Part shown: positions 39,412 through 48,144 of the stretch, piece by piece
How positions within the stretch are numbered: the first letter of the stretch is position 1
How the letters are laid out: each line of letters begins with the position of its first letter
Origin: Acidimicrobiales bacterium
Lineage (GTDB): Bacteria; Actinomycetota; Acidimicrobiia; Acidimicrobiales; SZUA-35
Reading direction: 5' to 3'
DNA: 62,259 bases
Assembly (NCBI GenBank): GCA_020629695.1
Contig: JAHDCV010000008.1
Span: 10,653 to 72,911 of the forward strand
The notes under the pieces: model-generated
The model's database searches: none
Told to the model about the DNA's origin: nothing
The model's input: only the letters and a program-made list of their open reading frames with translations
Translations under genes and position numbers: made by a program

Positions 39412-41949
39412 TCAGATCTCCAGCGCCAGCGCGGCGTTGATCAGCCCGAGGTGGGAGTAGGCCTGCGGGATGTTGCCGAGACTGCGCCCCGAGGCCGGAT
39501 CGAACTGCTCGGTCAGCAGGCCGGTGGTGCCGGCGAGGTCGCAGAGCTGATCGAACAGCGCCAGAGCGTCGTCCCGCCGACCGATCAAGGCGAGCGACTC
39601 GGCCAGCCACGCCGTCATGAGGGTGAAGCCGCCACCCCGGCCCGGTAGCCCGTCGTCGGTCAGGTACCGGAAGACGGTGGGTCCGTTGCGGAGCTCGCGT
39701 TCGACCGCGGCGACCGTGGCGACGAACCGCTCGTCGCTCGGATCGATCAGCCGGTACATGCCGATGGCGAGCACCGATGCGTCCAGGTCGTCGCCGTCGT
39801 AGGCCGCCCGGAAGGAGCTCTGGCTCTCGCTCCATCCGTTGGTGAGCACGTCGGCCTCGATCTCGTCGCGGAGGCTCACCCACGCCGAGGGCTCCCGGTC
39901 GAGGAACTGGTCGGCGATCCGGATGGCCCGATCGACCGTCACCCAGCACATCACCTTCGAGTACACGTGGTGCCGAGGCGGCTTGCGGACTTCCCAGATG
40001 CCGTGGTCGGGTTCGTGCCAACGACGGGACACGGCGAGGACCATCGCCTCGACCAGCCGCCAGTGCTCGGACGAGACCGTCTCGCCGCGCTCGTGGAGCA
40101 GGTGGACGAGGTCGACGACCGGGCCGAACACGTCCAGCTGGACCTGCCCGTCGGCGGCGTTGCCCACCCGCACCGGTCGGGATCCTCCGTAACCGGACAG
40201 TTCGGCGATCTCGGCCTCGGGCGGCAGATGGCGGCCGGTCACGTTGTACAGAGGAGCGAGGCGTTCGGGGTCGGTCCGGGTCTCGAGCAGCCCGAGGACC
40301 CAGTCGAGGAAGGCGAGACCTTCGCCGTGGCTGCCCAGTCGGACGAGCGACGATGCGGTGAGCGAGGCGTCCCGGAGCCAGCAGTAGCGGTAGTCCCAGT
40401 TCCGGACGCCGCCGAAGTGCTCGGGGAGCGAGGTCGTCGCAGCCGACAGGATCGCACCGGTCGGTCCGTGGGTGAGGCCCTTGAGGGTGAGTGCGGATCG
40501 TTCGACGAGGTCCCGGCGGAGCTTCGGCAGCTCGAGGTCGTCCGACCAGTTCGTCCAGAACCGGCGGTTGTCGTCGTGGCGGGTGGACTCGTCTCGGCTG
40601 TCGGCCCGCAGCGTGCCGGTGCCGGCCCGGAGCTCGAGCAGGAGTGGCTCGCCCGCGGAAAGTTCGGCGTGGCCGATCGCGGTGTGGTGCACACCCCGGT
40701 CCTGCAGGGTCCACGTCACACCGGGCGAGCGCAGGACCATGAGGTCGGCCGAGCCCATGAGCACGATGCCGTCCTCGCGGACCTCCATACGTGTCGGGAC
40801 CCGGCCGAAATCCAGCCGGGGCGAGAACTCGATCGTGACCTCGCCCGTGCCGCTCAGGCGGCGCACGAGATCGCTGCGGCCGGCGAGCCGGGCCGAGCGG
40901 CCGCCCGAGACGTCGAGGTAGTCGGTCACGCTGAACGTCGGGAACTCGGTGGTCAGGACCATCGAGCCGTCCTCGTAGCGTTGCTCGACCGGTGTCGCAC
41001 CGTCGGCGGGTTGCACGGAGAACTGGCCGGCCGAGGGGCCACCGACGAGGGCGGCGAACACGGCGGCGGAATCGACCCGAGGGGTGCACAACCAGTTCAC
41101 CGTGGCCGACGGGTCGACGATGGCGGCGGTGCGGAGGTCGGTGAGCATCGAGTGATCCTCGATCGGCACCAGGCCGGCACCCCGGAGCCAGTCCGCACGG
41201 AGCTCCGCCAACAGTGCGAGCACCTTCGACGCGGCACCGGGGTCGGCGATGCGGTAGCCGGCGGCGGTCGGTCCGTCGCCGACCTTCACCCCGACGTCGG
41301 GTCCGCGCAGCGTGACGAAGCCGTCCTCGTCGGTGACGTCGTCGCCCATGAAGAACACCGCACCCGCCGACACCTGCGAGCGCAGGATCTCGAGTGCGGT
41401 CCCCTTGTTGGTCTCCACGACCGAGAACTCGATGATCTGGTTGCCGTTCCGGGTGTGGACGCCGGCCAGCGTCGCGGGCCCGCGGACGAGTTGGTCCCTC
41501 GCCCGCTCGGCGATCGAGGCGTCCATGCCGCGGAAGTGGAAGGTCACACCGTTCGGCTTGGGTTCGACCAGGGCGTCGAAGGCCCGGCCGATGTCGGACA
41601 CGCTGTCGATCAGGGTGTCGCGGAGGGCGACGGTCTCGGCCGGGAGTTGCGATGCGTAGCCCAGATCGAACTCGGATCCGTGTGATCCGACCAGGCGGAT
41701 CTCCTCCGGGAAGCGACTGAGCAGGGCGAGATCGTGGAGGCTCCGGCCCGAGATCACCGCGACGTCGGTGCGGGGGAGATCGCAGAGTGCCCGCAGCGCC
41801 GTGACCGACTCCCGGGTCGGGGTCGCCGCCATCGGGTCGTCCACGAGCGGGGCGATCACGCCGTCGTAGTCGGAGGCGACGAGCAGTCGAGGCACGCGGG
41901 CCAGCTGACGGATCGCCTCACCGAGCTCGCCGAGGCTGTCGGTCGTCAT
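39412..41949 (-). CDS. Trehalose-phosphatase / GH15 hydrolase fusion (OtsB-GH15)
   Basis: An 845-residue two-domain protein. Residues 1 to about 245 are a HAD phosphatase of OtsB type: DYDGVIAPLVDDP near residue 27, ISGRSLHDL, GSHGSEFDL, VETNKGTALEIL and MGDDVTDEDGF. From about residue 255 to the end is a GH15 glucoamylase/trehalase-like enzyme with VNWLCTPRVDSAAVFAAL, GVRNWDYRYCWLRDAS, HGIWEVRKPPRHHVYSKV and GNIPQAYSHLGLIN. Mycobacterial GH15 enzymes include a trehalase, so the protein may both form trehalose from its phosphate and cleave it or another alpha-glucoside. Which substrate the GH15 half uses is not readable. OtsA is encoded at 3351-4751. Confidence 0.9.
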   Translation of the reverse strand: MTTDSLGELGEAIRQLARVPRLLVASDYDGVIAPLVDDPMAATPTRESVTALRALCDLPRTDVAVISGRSLHDLALLSRFPEEIRLVGSHGSEFDLGYASQLPAETVALRDTLIDSVSDIGRAFDALVEPKPNGVTFHFRGMDASIAERARDQLVRGPATLAGVHTRNGNQIIEFSVVETNKGTALEILRSQVSAGAVFFMGDDVTDEDGFVTLRGPDVGVKVGDGPTAAGYRIADPGAASKVLALLAELRADWLRGAGLVPIEDHSMLTDLRTAAIVDPSATVNWLCTPRVDSAAVFAALVGGPSAGQFSVQPADGATPVEQRYEDGSMVLTTEFPTFSVTDYLDVSGGRSARLAGRSDLVRRLSGTGEVTIEFSPRLDFGRVPTRMEVREDGIVLMGSADLMVLRSPGVTWTLQDRGVHHTAIGHAELSAGEPLLLELRAGTGTLRADSRDESTRHDDNRRFWTNWSDDLELPKLRRDLVERSALTLKGLTHGPTGAILSAATTSLPEHFGGVRNWDYRYCWLRDASLTASSLVRLGSHGEGLAFLDWVLGLLETRTDPERLAPLYNVTGRHLPPEAEIAELSGYGGSRPVRVGNAADGQVQLDVFGPVVDLVHLLHERGETVSSEHWRLVEAMVLAVSRRWHEPDHGIWEVRKPPRHHVYSKVMCWVTVDRAIRIADQFLDREPSAWVSLRDEIEADVLTNGWSESQSSFRAAYDGDDLDASVLAIGMYRLIDPSDERFVATVAAVERELRNGPTVFRYLTDDGLPGRGGGFTLMTAWLAESLALIGRRDDALALFDQLCDLAGTTGLLTEQFDPASGRSLGNIPQAYSHLGLINAALALEI

Positions 41950-41969
41950 CGCGGCACACCCGTCGACAC
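41946..41969 (-). CDS. Possible leaderless 7-codon upstream reading frame
   Basis: A GTG at 41969, 6 nt after TAGGTT (41976-41981), opens a 7-residue frame (MSTGVPR) whose TGA overlaps the ATG of the OtsB-GH15 gene in ATGA. No clear ribosome-binding site precedes that ATG, so the large gene may be reached by coupled re-initiation. Too short to assess by codon bias. Confidence 0.3.
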   Translation of the reverse strand: MSTGVPR

Positions 41970-41975
41970 CCGGTC

Positions 41976-41981
41976 AACCTA
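41976..41981 (-). promoter_or_regulatory. -10 element TAGGTT upstream of OtsB-GH15
   Basis: Same hexamer as in front of otsA (4758-4763). It is 26 nt from the OtsB-GH15 ATG, but 6 nt from a GTG that opens a 7-codon frame. Confidence 0.5.
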
Positions 41982-42016
41982 GCGCGGTCGCACCGCCGGA
42001 TCGCTGAGGGCGATGG

Positions 42017-42898
42017 TCACACGTCCGCGCACGGCCCGACGATCCGCGCCGCGATGGCCTCGACCCCCTCGGCGATCGTCGGCCGAGTGCAGAGGAAGGC
42101 GGGGATGATCGTCCGGGTGACGCCGACCGACGCGAGTTCCTCGGCCGCACCAACGGGGTCGTCGCCGAACAGCCCGGCGTGGCCGGCCATCAGCGTGATC
42201 GCCTCCGGATCCCGTCCGGCGTCGGCGGCGGTCTGGCGGGTGATGTCGAACAGCTCGGCGAGTTCGGCCGGTGTCCCGGTGCCCGGGAAGAAGCCGTGCC
42301 CGAGTCGCCCCGCACGCCGGGCGGCCGCGGCCGAGTGGCCGCCGACGGTGATCGGAAGCTCGGGCTGGACCGGTTTCGGATTGCTCGACACGTTCGCGAA
42401 GGAGACGAACTCGCCGTCGAACGACACCTCGTCGCCGCTCCAGAGTGCCTGCATGGCGCCGACGTACTCGTCGGTCCGCGCACCTCGCCGTTCCCACGGC
42501 ACGCCGATGGCGTCGAACTCCTCGCGCAGCCAACCCACACCGATGCCGAGCTCGAAGCGGCCGCCCGAGAGCGTGTCGAGCGTGCCGATCTCCTTGGCGA
42601 GCACGACCGGGTTGCGCTCCGGGAGGATCAGGATCCCGGTGGCGAGGCGGATCGTGCTGGTGCGAGCGGCGACGAAGGCCAGCCAGATCAGCGGATCGGG
42701 GAGCGGGGTGTCGCTGCGTCCGGGCATCTTCCCCGATGCGTCGTAGGGGTAGGACGAGGCGTAGTCGGCCGGCCAGATGACGTGTTCGACCGTCCAGATC
42801 GATTCGAACCCGGCGCCTTCCGCGGCCTGGGCGAGCTCGGTGAGACCCTCCAGGGTCGCGAACGGCCCGGTGTTGGCGAACATCATCCCGAACTTCAT
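42017..42898 (-). CDS. LLM-class F420-dependent oxidoreductase
   Basis: A 293-residue luciferase-like TIM-barrel protein. It has KFGMMFANTGPF at the N-terminus, FESIWTVEHV, the LATGILILPERNPVVLAKE segment, GRFELGIGVGWLREEFDAIG and PELPITVGGHS, typical of actinobacterial F420-dependent oxidoreductases. Substrate unknown. AGGGGGAT precedes ATG 42898; the far longer upstream open frame overlaps the next gene antisense and is rejected. Divergent from the ornithine-cyclodeaminase-like gene, 144 bp away. Confidence 0.85.
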   Translation of the reverse strand: MKFGMMFANTGPFATLEGLTELAQAAEGAGFESIWTVEHVIWPADYASSYPYDASGKMPGRSDTPLPDPLIWLAFVAARTSTIRLATGILILPERNPVVLAKEIGTLDTLSGGRFELGIGVGWLREEFDAIGVPWERRGARTDEYVGAMQALWSGDEVSFDGEFVSFANVSSNPKPVQPELPITVGGHSAAAARRAGRLGHGFFPGTGTPAELAELFDITRQTAADAGRDPEAITLMAGHAGLFGDDPVGAAEELASVGVTRTIIPAFLCTRPTIAEGVEAIAARIVGPCADV

Positions 42899-43042
42899 GG
42901 ATCCCCCTGCGGTGGCGAGTCCGAAGCATCTCACCGACGCCTCGTCTAGGCGAGTTGACCGTCGATCGACCCGTGACTTCGGGCCACACTGCATCCCCGG
43001 CGGGTGTCGGGAGCGAATCCGTCGTGAACGGCGGAGGTTCTC

Positions 43043-44089
43043 ATGGCGGAAACTGTGATCTGTGACATCCGGGCGGTGCGCTCGGTGATCGAAGCAGTCG
43101 GTCTCGACCGGTTCATGGACGATGTGATCGAAGCGATGCGGATCTCGTTCCGTGCCTTCGATCCCGAGGCGACCGTGACGATCGATCGGACCGGGTTCGC
43201 CTACGACAAGCCCGATCTGGGACTCGTCGAGTGGATGCCGACCATGGAGGTCGGTGGCCGGGTCTCGATCAAGACCGTCGGCTACCACCCGACCAACCCG
43301 ACGCAGCGGTCCATGCCCAGCGTGATGGCCACGACGTCGTTGCACGACACGACGTCCGGTCGGCTCGTCGCACTGACCGATGCGACGTTCCTGACCGCCA
43401 TCCGCACGGGTGCCGCCTCGGCGCTCGCGACCGAGCAACTCAGCCCCGACCGTCCGATCGATCTCGCCGTGATCGGGTGTGGCGCCCAGTCGGTGTCGCA
43501 GATCCACGCGATCTCCCGGGTACGCGAGATCCGATCCATCCGGGCGTTCGACCCGCAGTCCGAGGTCGCCCGCACGCTGCGACGACGGTTGCCCCCTTCG
43601 GTCGTCGCCGAGGTCGAGGTGGTCGACGGCGACGATGCCCGCGCCCGCATGCTCGGTGACACCGACGTGCTCGTGACCGCCACCTCGGTCGACCCCGACG
43701 CCGGCCCGGTCGTCGACGACGGGGCCCACCGTCCGCACCTGCACGTCAACGCCGTCGGTGCCGACTTCCCCGGCAAGGTGGAGCTCCCCCGCAGCCTCGC
43801 CGAGCGGGCCGTGCTCGTGCCCGACAACCTGCGGCAGTGCCTGGCCGAGGGCGAGGCACAGACCATGACCGCCGACCAACTCGGGCCGGAACTGTTCGAA
43901 CTCCTGCAGTCTCCCCGCCCGAGCCTGCAGCACGAGCTGACCGTGTTCGACTCGACGGGCTGGGCGCTCGAGGACCTGATCGCCGCGGAAGTGCTCCTCG
44001 GACACTGTGAGCGGCTCGGCCTCGGGCTGACCATCGACCTCCAGCCGGACCCGGCGGACCCCTACGACCCGTACGACGCCGTTCGCTGA
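43043..44089 (+). CDS. Ornithine cyclodeaminase / mu-crystallin family protein
   Basis: A 348-residue NAD(P)-binding protein of the ornithine cyclodeaminase/mu-crystallin family: KTVGYHPTNPTQ in the substrate domain, LTDATFLTAIRTGAASALATE (split: LTDATFLTAIRTGAAS) and the Rossmann VIGCGAQSVSQIHAI. Members include ornithine cyclodeaminase, alanine dehydrogenase and imine reductases, so the reaction cannot be fixed. The C-terminus ends in a Pro/Asp/Tyr-rich stretch (DPADPYDPYDAVR) not typical of the family. GGAGG precedes the ATG. Confidence 0.85.
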   Translation: MAETVICDIRAVRSVIEAVGLDRFMDDVIEAMRISFRAFDPEATVTIDRTGFAYDKPDLGLVEWMPTMEVGGRVSIKTVGYHPTNPTQRSMPSVMATTSLHDTTSGRLVALTDATFLTAIRTGAASALATEQLSPDRPIDLAVIGCGAQSVSQIHAISRVREIRSIRAFDPQSEVARTLRRRLPPSVVAEVEVVDGDDARARMLGDTDVLVTATSVDPDAGPVVDDGAHRPHLHVNAVGADFPGKVELPRSLAERAVLVPDNLRQCLAEGEAQTMTADQLGPELFELLQSPRPSLQHELTVFDSTGWALEDLIAAEVLLGHCERLGLGLTIDLQPDPADPYDPYDAVR

Positions 44090-44174
44090 TCGTCCGGAGC
44101 GGCGCAGACCCCGATCGGGATCCGGCGATCGGCACGTTTCGGGATCGCATCACAGGATCTTCACAGTCGCAGCC

Positions 44175-44180
44175 GATGAT
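44175..44180 (+). promoter_or_regulatory. -10-like GATGAT before DUF1800 gene (leaderless)
   Basis: GATGAT ends 6 nt before the ATG at 44187; no ribosome-binding site is present. Weaker match than the TANNNT sites. Confidence 0.3.
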
Positions 44181-44186
44181 GGACCC

Positions 44187-45461
44187 ATGGCGTCATCACT
44201 CCGGAACGACCCCGCTGCTGCGCTGGCGTGGACACGGCGCGCCGTCGGGTTCGGTTCGACGACCGAGGATCTCGACCTCGCCGAAGGTCGCACGACCGAC
44301 GAACTGCTCGACGAACTCTTCGAGGCGGCCACCGAGCCGGCGGCCGTCCCGCTCTTCGACGGGCTGGACCTCCCGCTCCGGCCGGAGGGAGCCGAGGTCG
44401 CCCGGATGGTGGGGGCATGGCTCCTGCGGATGGCCACCGGCCGATCGCCGGTGCGTGACTGGCTGACCTGGTTCTGGCACGGGCACCTCGTGACGTCGTT
44501 CCGCGTCGTGCGGTCCCCGAAGCTGCTCTCGGGCCAGCTCCGCACCTACGACGAACTCGGTGGCGGCCCGTTCCGTGCCCTGCTGCGGGCCACCACGATC
44601 GACCCCGCCATGCTCGTCTACCTCGACGGGGCTCGTTCGACCGGCACGGCACCGAACGAGAACTACGCGAGGGAACTGCTCGAACTGTTCGCCCTCGGTC
44701 TGCCCGTCGGCGACGAGGCATGGACCGAGACCGATGTCGAACGGATCTCCGCCTCGCTGACGGGTTGGACGCTCGACCGTCGCGACGGGTCGAGGTCGTT
44801 CGTCCCGACACGTCATGACGACACCCGACGGCGGGTGCTCGGTGTCGACGATGTCCACGATCTCGACACGGTGATCGATGCCGTGGTCGGCCATCCCCAG
44901 TGCGCGGTCCACGTGACGAGGTGTCTCGCCTCGTCGATCCTCGGTCCGGGCGTCGCCGAGTCCCTCGTCGAGGACGAGGCCGAGCGGTTCGCCCGCGACG
45001 GGCTCGTGGTCCTCCCGCTGATCCGGCGACTGGTCGAGGCCGGGATCGACGGTGCTCGCACCGAGACGCCGCTCGGTCCCGTCGCTTGGTTCGCCAATGC
45101 CTATGCGGCGACGGCGCCGACACGTTCGGATGGTCTGGCCCGTGGATTCCTCGAGCCGTCCGGCCAGATCCCGATGGCGCCGCCCGACGTCGCTGGGTGG
45201 CCGTCCCCCGAGGCGTGGTTGACCACCTCGGCGACCGCAGCGAGGCTGACGACCGCGATCGGTCTCGCCGAGGCGGCGAGCGACACCGCACCGCTCACCG
45301 TCGCGGCCGGCACGGGCGATCTCGACGCCGTCGCCCGGTCGATCGGTCGGCCGCAGGGCTTGTCGTCGACGACCATCGAGACGCTCGAGCGAAGTGGTGC
45401 CACCGACCGAGCCCTGATGGCTCTCGTGTTGTCCGCCCCCGACCTGATGGTGAATCGATGA
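44187..45461 (+). CDS. DUF1800 family protein
   Basis: A 424-residue DUF1800 protein, identified by WTRRAVGFGST near the start, WFWHGHLVTS (about residue 92), GTAPNENYARELLELFALG (about 153) and LTGWTLDRR. The family is found next to DUF1501 proteins and is often exported; no signal peptide is seen here. Its stop overlaps the start of the DUF1501 gene in ATGA, so the two are translated together. Biochemical function unknown. Confidence 0.85.
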   Translation: MASSLRNDPAAALAWTRRAVGFGSTTEDLDLAEGRTTDELLDELFEAATEPAAVPLFDGLDLPLRPEGAEVARMVGAWLLRMATGRSPVRDWLTWFWHGHLVTSFRVVRSPKLLSGQLRTYDELGGGPFRALLRATTIDPAMLVYLDGARSTGTAPNENYARELLELFALGLPVGDEAWTETDVERISASLTGWTLDRRDGSRSFVPTRHDDTRRRVLGVDDVHDLDTVIDAVVGHPQCAVHVTRCLASSILGPGVAESLVEDEAERFARDGLVVLPLIRRLVEAGIDGARTETPLGPVAWFANAYAATAPTRSDGLARGFLEPSGQIPMAPPDVAGWPSPEAWLTTSATAARLTTAIGLAEAASDTAPLTVAAGTGDLDAVARSIGRPQGLSSTTIETLERSGATDRALMALVLSAPDLMVNR

Positions 45462-46774
45462 GCGCCACGAACGATCCCGCCGAGGTCCTCACCACCGCGC
45501 CGTCGGGTGTCGTCACCCGTCGGCGTTTCCTCACCCTCGCGGGAGGTACGGCGATGTTCCTCACCGCTTGTCGTGGTGGCGCCGCCTCCCTCGGATCGAC
45601 GACCACCTCCACGACGAGTGTGGGTGCCCCGGTCACGGGGTCGGTCGCGGTCGGCTCCGGGGCACCGCTCCTGCCGGTCGACCAGCGTGTGCTGCTGTTG
45701 GTGCAGCTGCTCGGCGGCAACGACGGGCTCAACACCGTCGTGCCCGACGCCGGTTGGTACCACGACGCCCGAACCGAGACCGCACTCGATCGGGCGGACA
45801 CGATCCCGCTCACCGGGCTCGACGATCTCTCGCTCCACCCCGAGCTCGGCTTCCTCGGACAGAGCTGGGAGGCGGGTCGGTTGGGACTCGCGCTCGGTGC
45901 CGGGTTCGCCGACCAGACCCGCTCACACTTCGAGTCGATGGACATCTGGTGGGGAGGTGGTGCGGTTCGTGCCTCTGGGGACGGACCCTCGGGGTGGCTG
46001 GCACGCTGGCTGGAAGCGGCCGCGGTGCTCACCCCCGATGAGCCGATGGAGGCGCTCGCCCTCGGAAGCGGCGCCCTCGCACTCGGAGGGTCGCCGACGC
46101 CTGCGCTGATCCGACCCGAGGCCTTCACCCTCGACCCACCCGTCGGTCTCACGCGGACCGCCTACGACGAGGCGCTCCGTGGATTCGCGGCCCGCTCGGA
46201 CCGGAGCTGGCAGACCCGATCGGCCGCCGCCGTGCTCGAGACGATGGACGTCGCCGAGGTGCTCGCCGACGTCCCTCCGGTGTCCGATGAGTTCGGAGCG
46301 CAGCCGACGCTCGTGCAACAGCTCGAGGTCGTGGCGCAACTCATCAGGGCCCGGCCCGGTCTGCGAGTGGTCTCGGTCGGTGTCAACGGCTTCGACACCC
46401 ACGCCGATCAACGGCTGCTCCAGGATCCGCTCCTCGCCGACCTGGATGCGGCGCTGCGACGGTTCGACGACTCGCTCGGCGATCACCGAGCCCGGGTCAC
46501 GACCCTCATCACCTCCGAGTTCGGGCGACGCGTCGCCGAGAACGGCTCGGGTGGGACCGACCACGGCCGGGGCGGCGTCTCGATGCTGCTCGGCGACGCC
46601 GTTCGGCCACGGGCGCTGATCGGGCGACACCACCACGCCGGCATGGTCGACGGCGATCTGCCGATCGAGGTCCCGGCCGAGGAGCTCTACGGCGACGCAC
46701 TGCGTTGGCTCGGTGGCCCCGTGGGCGAGGTGCTCGGTGTCGAACCGGCTCCGAGCGGCCTGCTCACCCTCTGA
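45458..46774 (+). CDS. DUF1501 family protein, Tat-exported
   Basis: A 438-residue DUF1501 protein related to the alkaline-phosphatase/sulfatase fold. The N-terminus has a twin-arginine motif TRRRFLTLAGG and a following Cys (FLTACRGG), so it is probably exported folded by Tat and possibly lipid-anchored. The core has LLVQLLGGNDGLNTVVPDAG, GFADQTRSHFESMDIW (split: TRSHFESMDIW) and the C-terminal VTTLITSEFGRRVAENGSGG with TDHGRGG. DUF1800/DUF1501 pairs are widespread but uncharacterised. ATG 45458 overlaps the DUF1800 stop. Confidence 0.88.
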   Translation: MSATNDPAEVLTTAPSGVVTRRRFLTLAGGTAMFLTACRGGAASLGSTTTSTTSVGAPVTGSVAVGSGAPLLPVDQRVLLLVQLLGGNDGLNTVVPDAGWYHDARTETALDRADTIPLTGLDDLSLHPELGFLGQSWEAGRLGLALGAGFADQTRSHFESMDIWWGGGAVRASGDGPSGWLARWLEAAAVLTPDEPMEALALGSGALALGGSPTPALIRPEAFTLDPPVGLTRTAYDEALRGFAARSDRSWQTRSAAAVLETMDVAEVLADVPPVSDEFGAQPTLVQQLEVVAQLIRARPGLRVVSVGVNGFDTHADQRLLQDPLLADLDAALRRFDDSLGDHRARVTTLITSEFGRRVAENGSGGTDHGRGGVSMLLGDAVRPRALIGRHHHAGMVDGDLPIEVPAEELYGDALRWLGGPVGEVLGVEPAPSGLLTL

Positions 46775-46783
46775 TCGATCCGG

Positions 46784-48064
46784 TCACCAGGCCAGCGGCA
46801 CCGTCTCGTAGCCCCGCAGCACGAGTCGGGGCATGATCGTGGGCTCACCTTCCACCCGGAGTTCCGGGAACCGTCGAGCCAGCCCGGCGAGCATCTCCTG
46901 CCCCTCGACGCGGGCGAGGTTGGCCCCCAGGCAGTAGTGGATGCCCGAGGCGAAGCTCATGACGGCTTCGGTGCCGGGATCGGCGAATCGTTCGATGCGG
47001 AACACCTGCGGATCGTCGTAGACGTCGGGGTCGCGGTTCGCCGCGCCGAGCAGCGTCGTGACCCGCTGGCCGACCTCGAGGTCGATCCCCGCCACCGACG
47101 TCGGCTCCAGGACCTGCCGACCGTCGATCTGGACGGGAGAGTCGTACCGCAGCACCTCCTCGATGGCGGGGGCCATCAGATCGGGACGGTCGAGCAGGAG
47201 CTGCCATTGATCGGGGTGATTCGAGAACTGCACGACGGCGTTGCCGATCAGGTTCGTGGTCGTCTCGGCGCCGGCGGCGAACAGCAGCTGGGTGACGGCC
47301 AGGATCTCGGCCTCGCTCAGCTCGTCGTCGGCGTCCCTCGCGGCGATCAGACCCGAGATCAGGTCATCGGTCGGCTCCGCCCGGCGCTTGGCGATGAGGT
47401 CGGTGAAGTAGTCGGTGGCTTCTTCGCCCGCGGCACCGGCCGCGAGGATCTGCTCGGCGTTCGCCGCCGGCTCGAGGCTCACGACCATGGCGGACACGAG
47501 ATGTCGGATGGTGGGCCAGTCCGCCTGGGGCACACCGAGCATCAGGGAGATCACCGACACCGGCAGCGGGGTGGCGAGGTGGGTCATCAGATCGCGGTCG
47601 TCGCTCGCCTCCAGCTCGTCGAGGCATGCGTCGGTCAACTCCGCGACGATCGGGCGGAGGGCCTCCATACGACGGGGCGTGAATGCCCGCGACACCAGCG
47701 AGCGCTGACGGGTGTGGTCCGGCGGGTCCAGGAACAGCATCGATGTCGCCCGGCCACGTTCGACACCGCGGCGTTGCATCTCGGCCCGGGCGGCGAGGGC
47801 CGCTTCGTCGCCCATGCGGTTCACCGTCTGATCGCCATCGCGCCCGCTGCCGAGCTTGTTGTTGCGGAGCGCCTCGCGGCAGTCGGCGTGACCGGTGAAC
47901 ACGACCGAGTTCATGAGCCCGTCGACGTGGTACCGCCCGAGTGACCGCAACTGCTCGTAGTAGGGGTACGGATCGTTCCGGCCGTCCCCGGTGCCGAAGA
48001 TCGCGAGCAGGATCTCGTCGCCCGTCATGGTCGGCGTGTCCAGCGGGTCGGTTCCGTCGCTCAT
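46784..48064 (-). CDS. Cytochrome P450
   Basis: A 426-residue bacterial class I P450. I-helix FAAGAETTTNLIGNAV, ExxR within EEVLRYDSPVQ, and heme-binding loop FASGIHYCLGANLAR (Cys thiolate ligand) are intact. Substrate unknown; no ferredoxin or reductase gene is adjacent, so electrons must come from elsewhere. ATG 48064 is chosen because GAGCCT ends 6 nt before it; an upstream frame adds 12 residues without conservation. Divergent from an LLM oxidoreductase with only 80 bp between starts. Confidence 0.92.
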   Translation of the reverse strand: MSDGTDPLDTPTMTGDEILLAIFGTGDGRNDPYPYYEQLRSLGRYHVDGLMNSVVFTGHADCREALRNNKLGSGRDGDQTVNRMGDEAALAARAEMQRRGVERGRATSMLFLDPPDHTRQRSLVSRAFTPRRMEALRPIVAELTDACLDELEASDDRDLMTHLATPLPVSVISLMLGVPQADWPTIRHLVSAMVVSLEPAANAEQILAAGAAGEEATDYFTDLIAKRRAEPTDDLISGLIAARDADDELSEAEILAVTQLLFAAGAETTTNLIGNAVVQFSNHPDQWQLLLDRPDLMAPAIEEVLRYDSPVQIDGRQVLEPTSVAGIDLEVGQRVTTLLGAANRDPDVYDDPQVFRIERFADPGTEAVMSFASGIHYCLGANLARVEGQEMLAGLARRFPELRVEGEPTIMPRLVLRGYETVPLAW

Positions 48065-48070
48065 CGGCTC

Positions 48071-48138
48071 AGGCTCGCACGCCGGGGACCGGAACCCCAA
48101 AGGCGGTCTTGGTCGACCGAGGAGGTCTCGGACAGACT
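48071..48138. promoter_or_regulatory. Back-to-back leaderless promoters, P450 and LLM genes
   Basis: Minus-strand GAGCCT (48071-48076) ends 6 nt before the P450 ATG, and plus-strand CAGACT (48133-48138) ends 6 nt before the LLM ATG at 48145. The two promoters therefore share a 56-bp core and probably their regulation. Confidence 0.35.
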
Positions 48139-48144
48139 CGCTCC

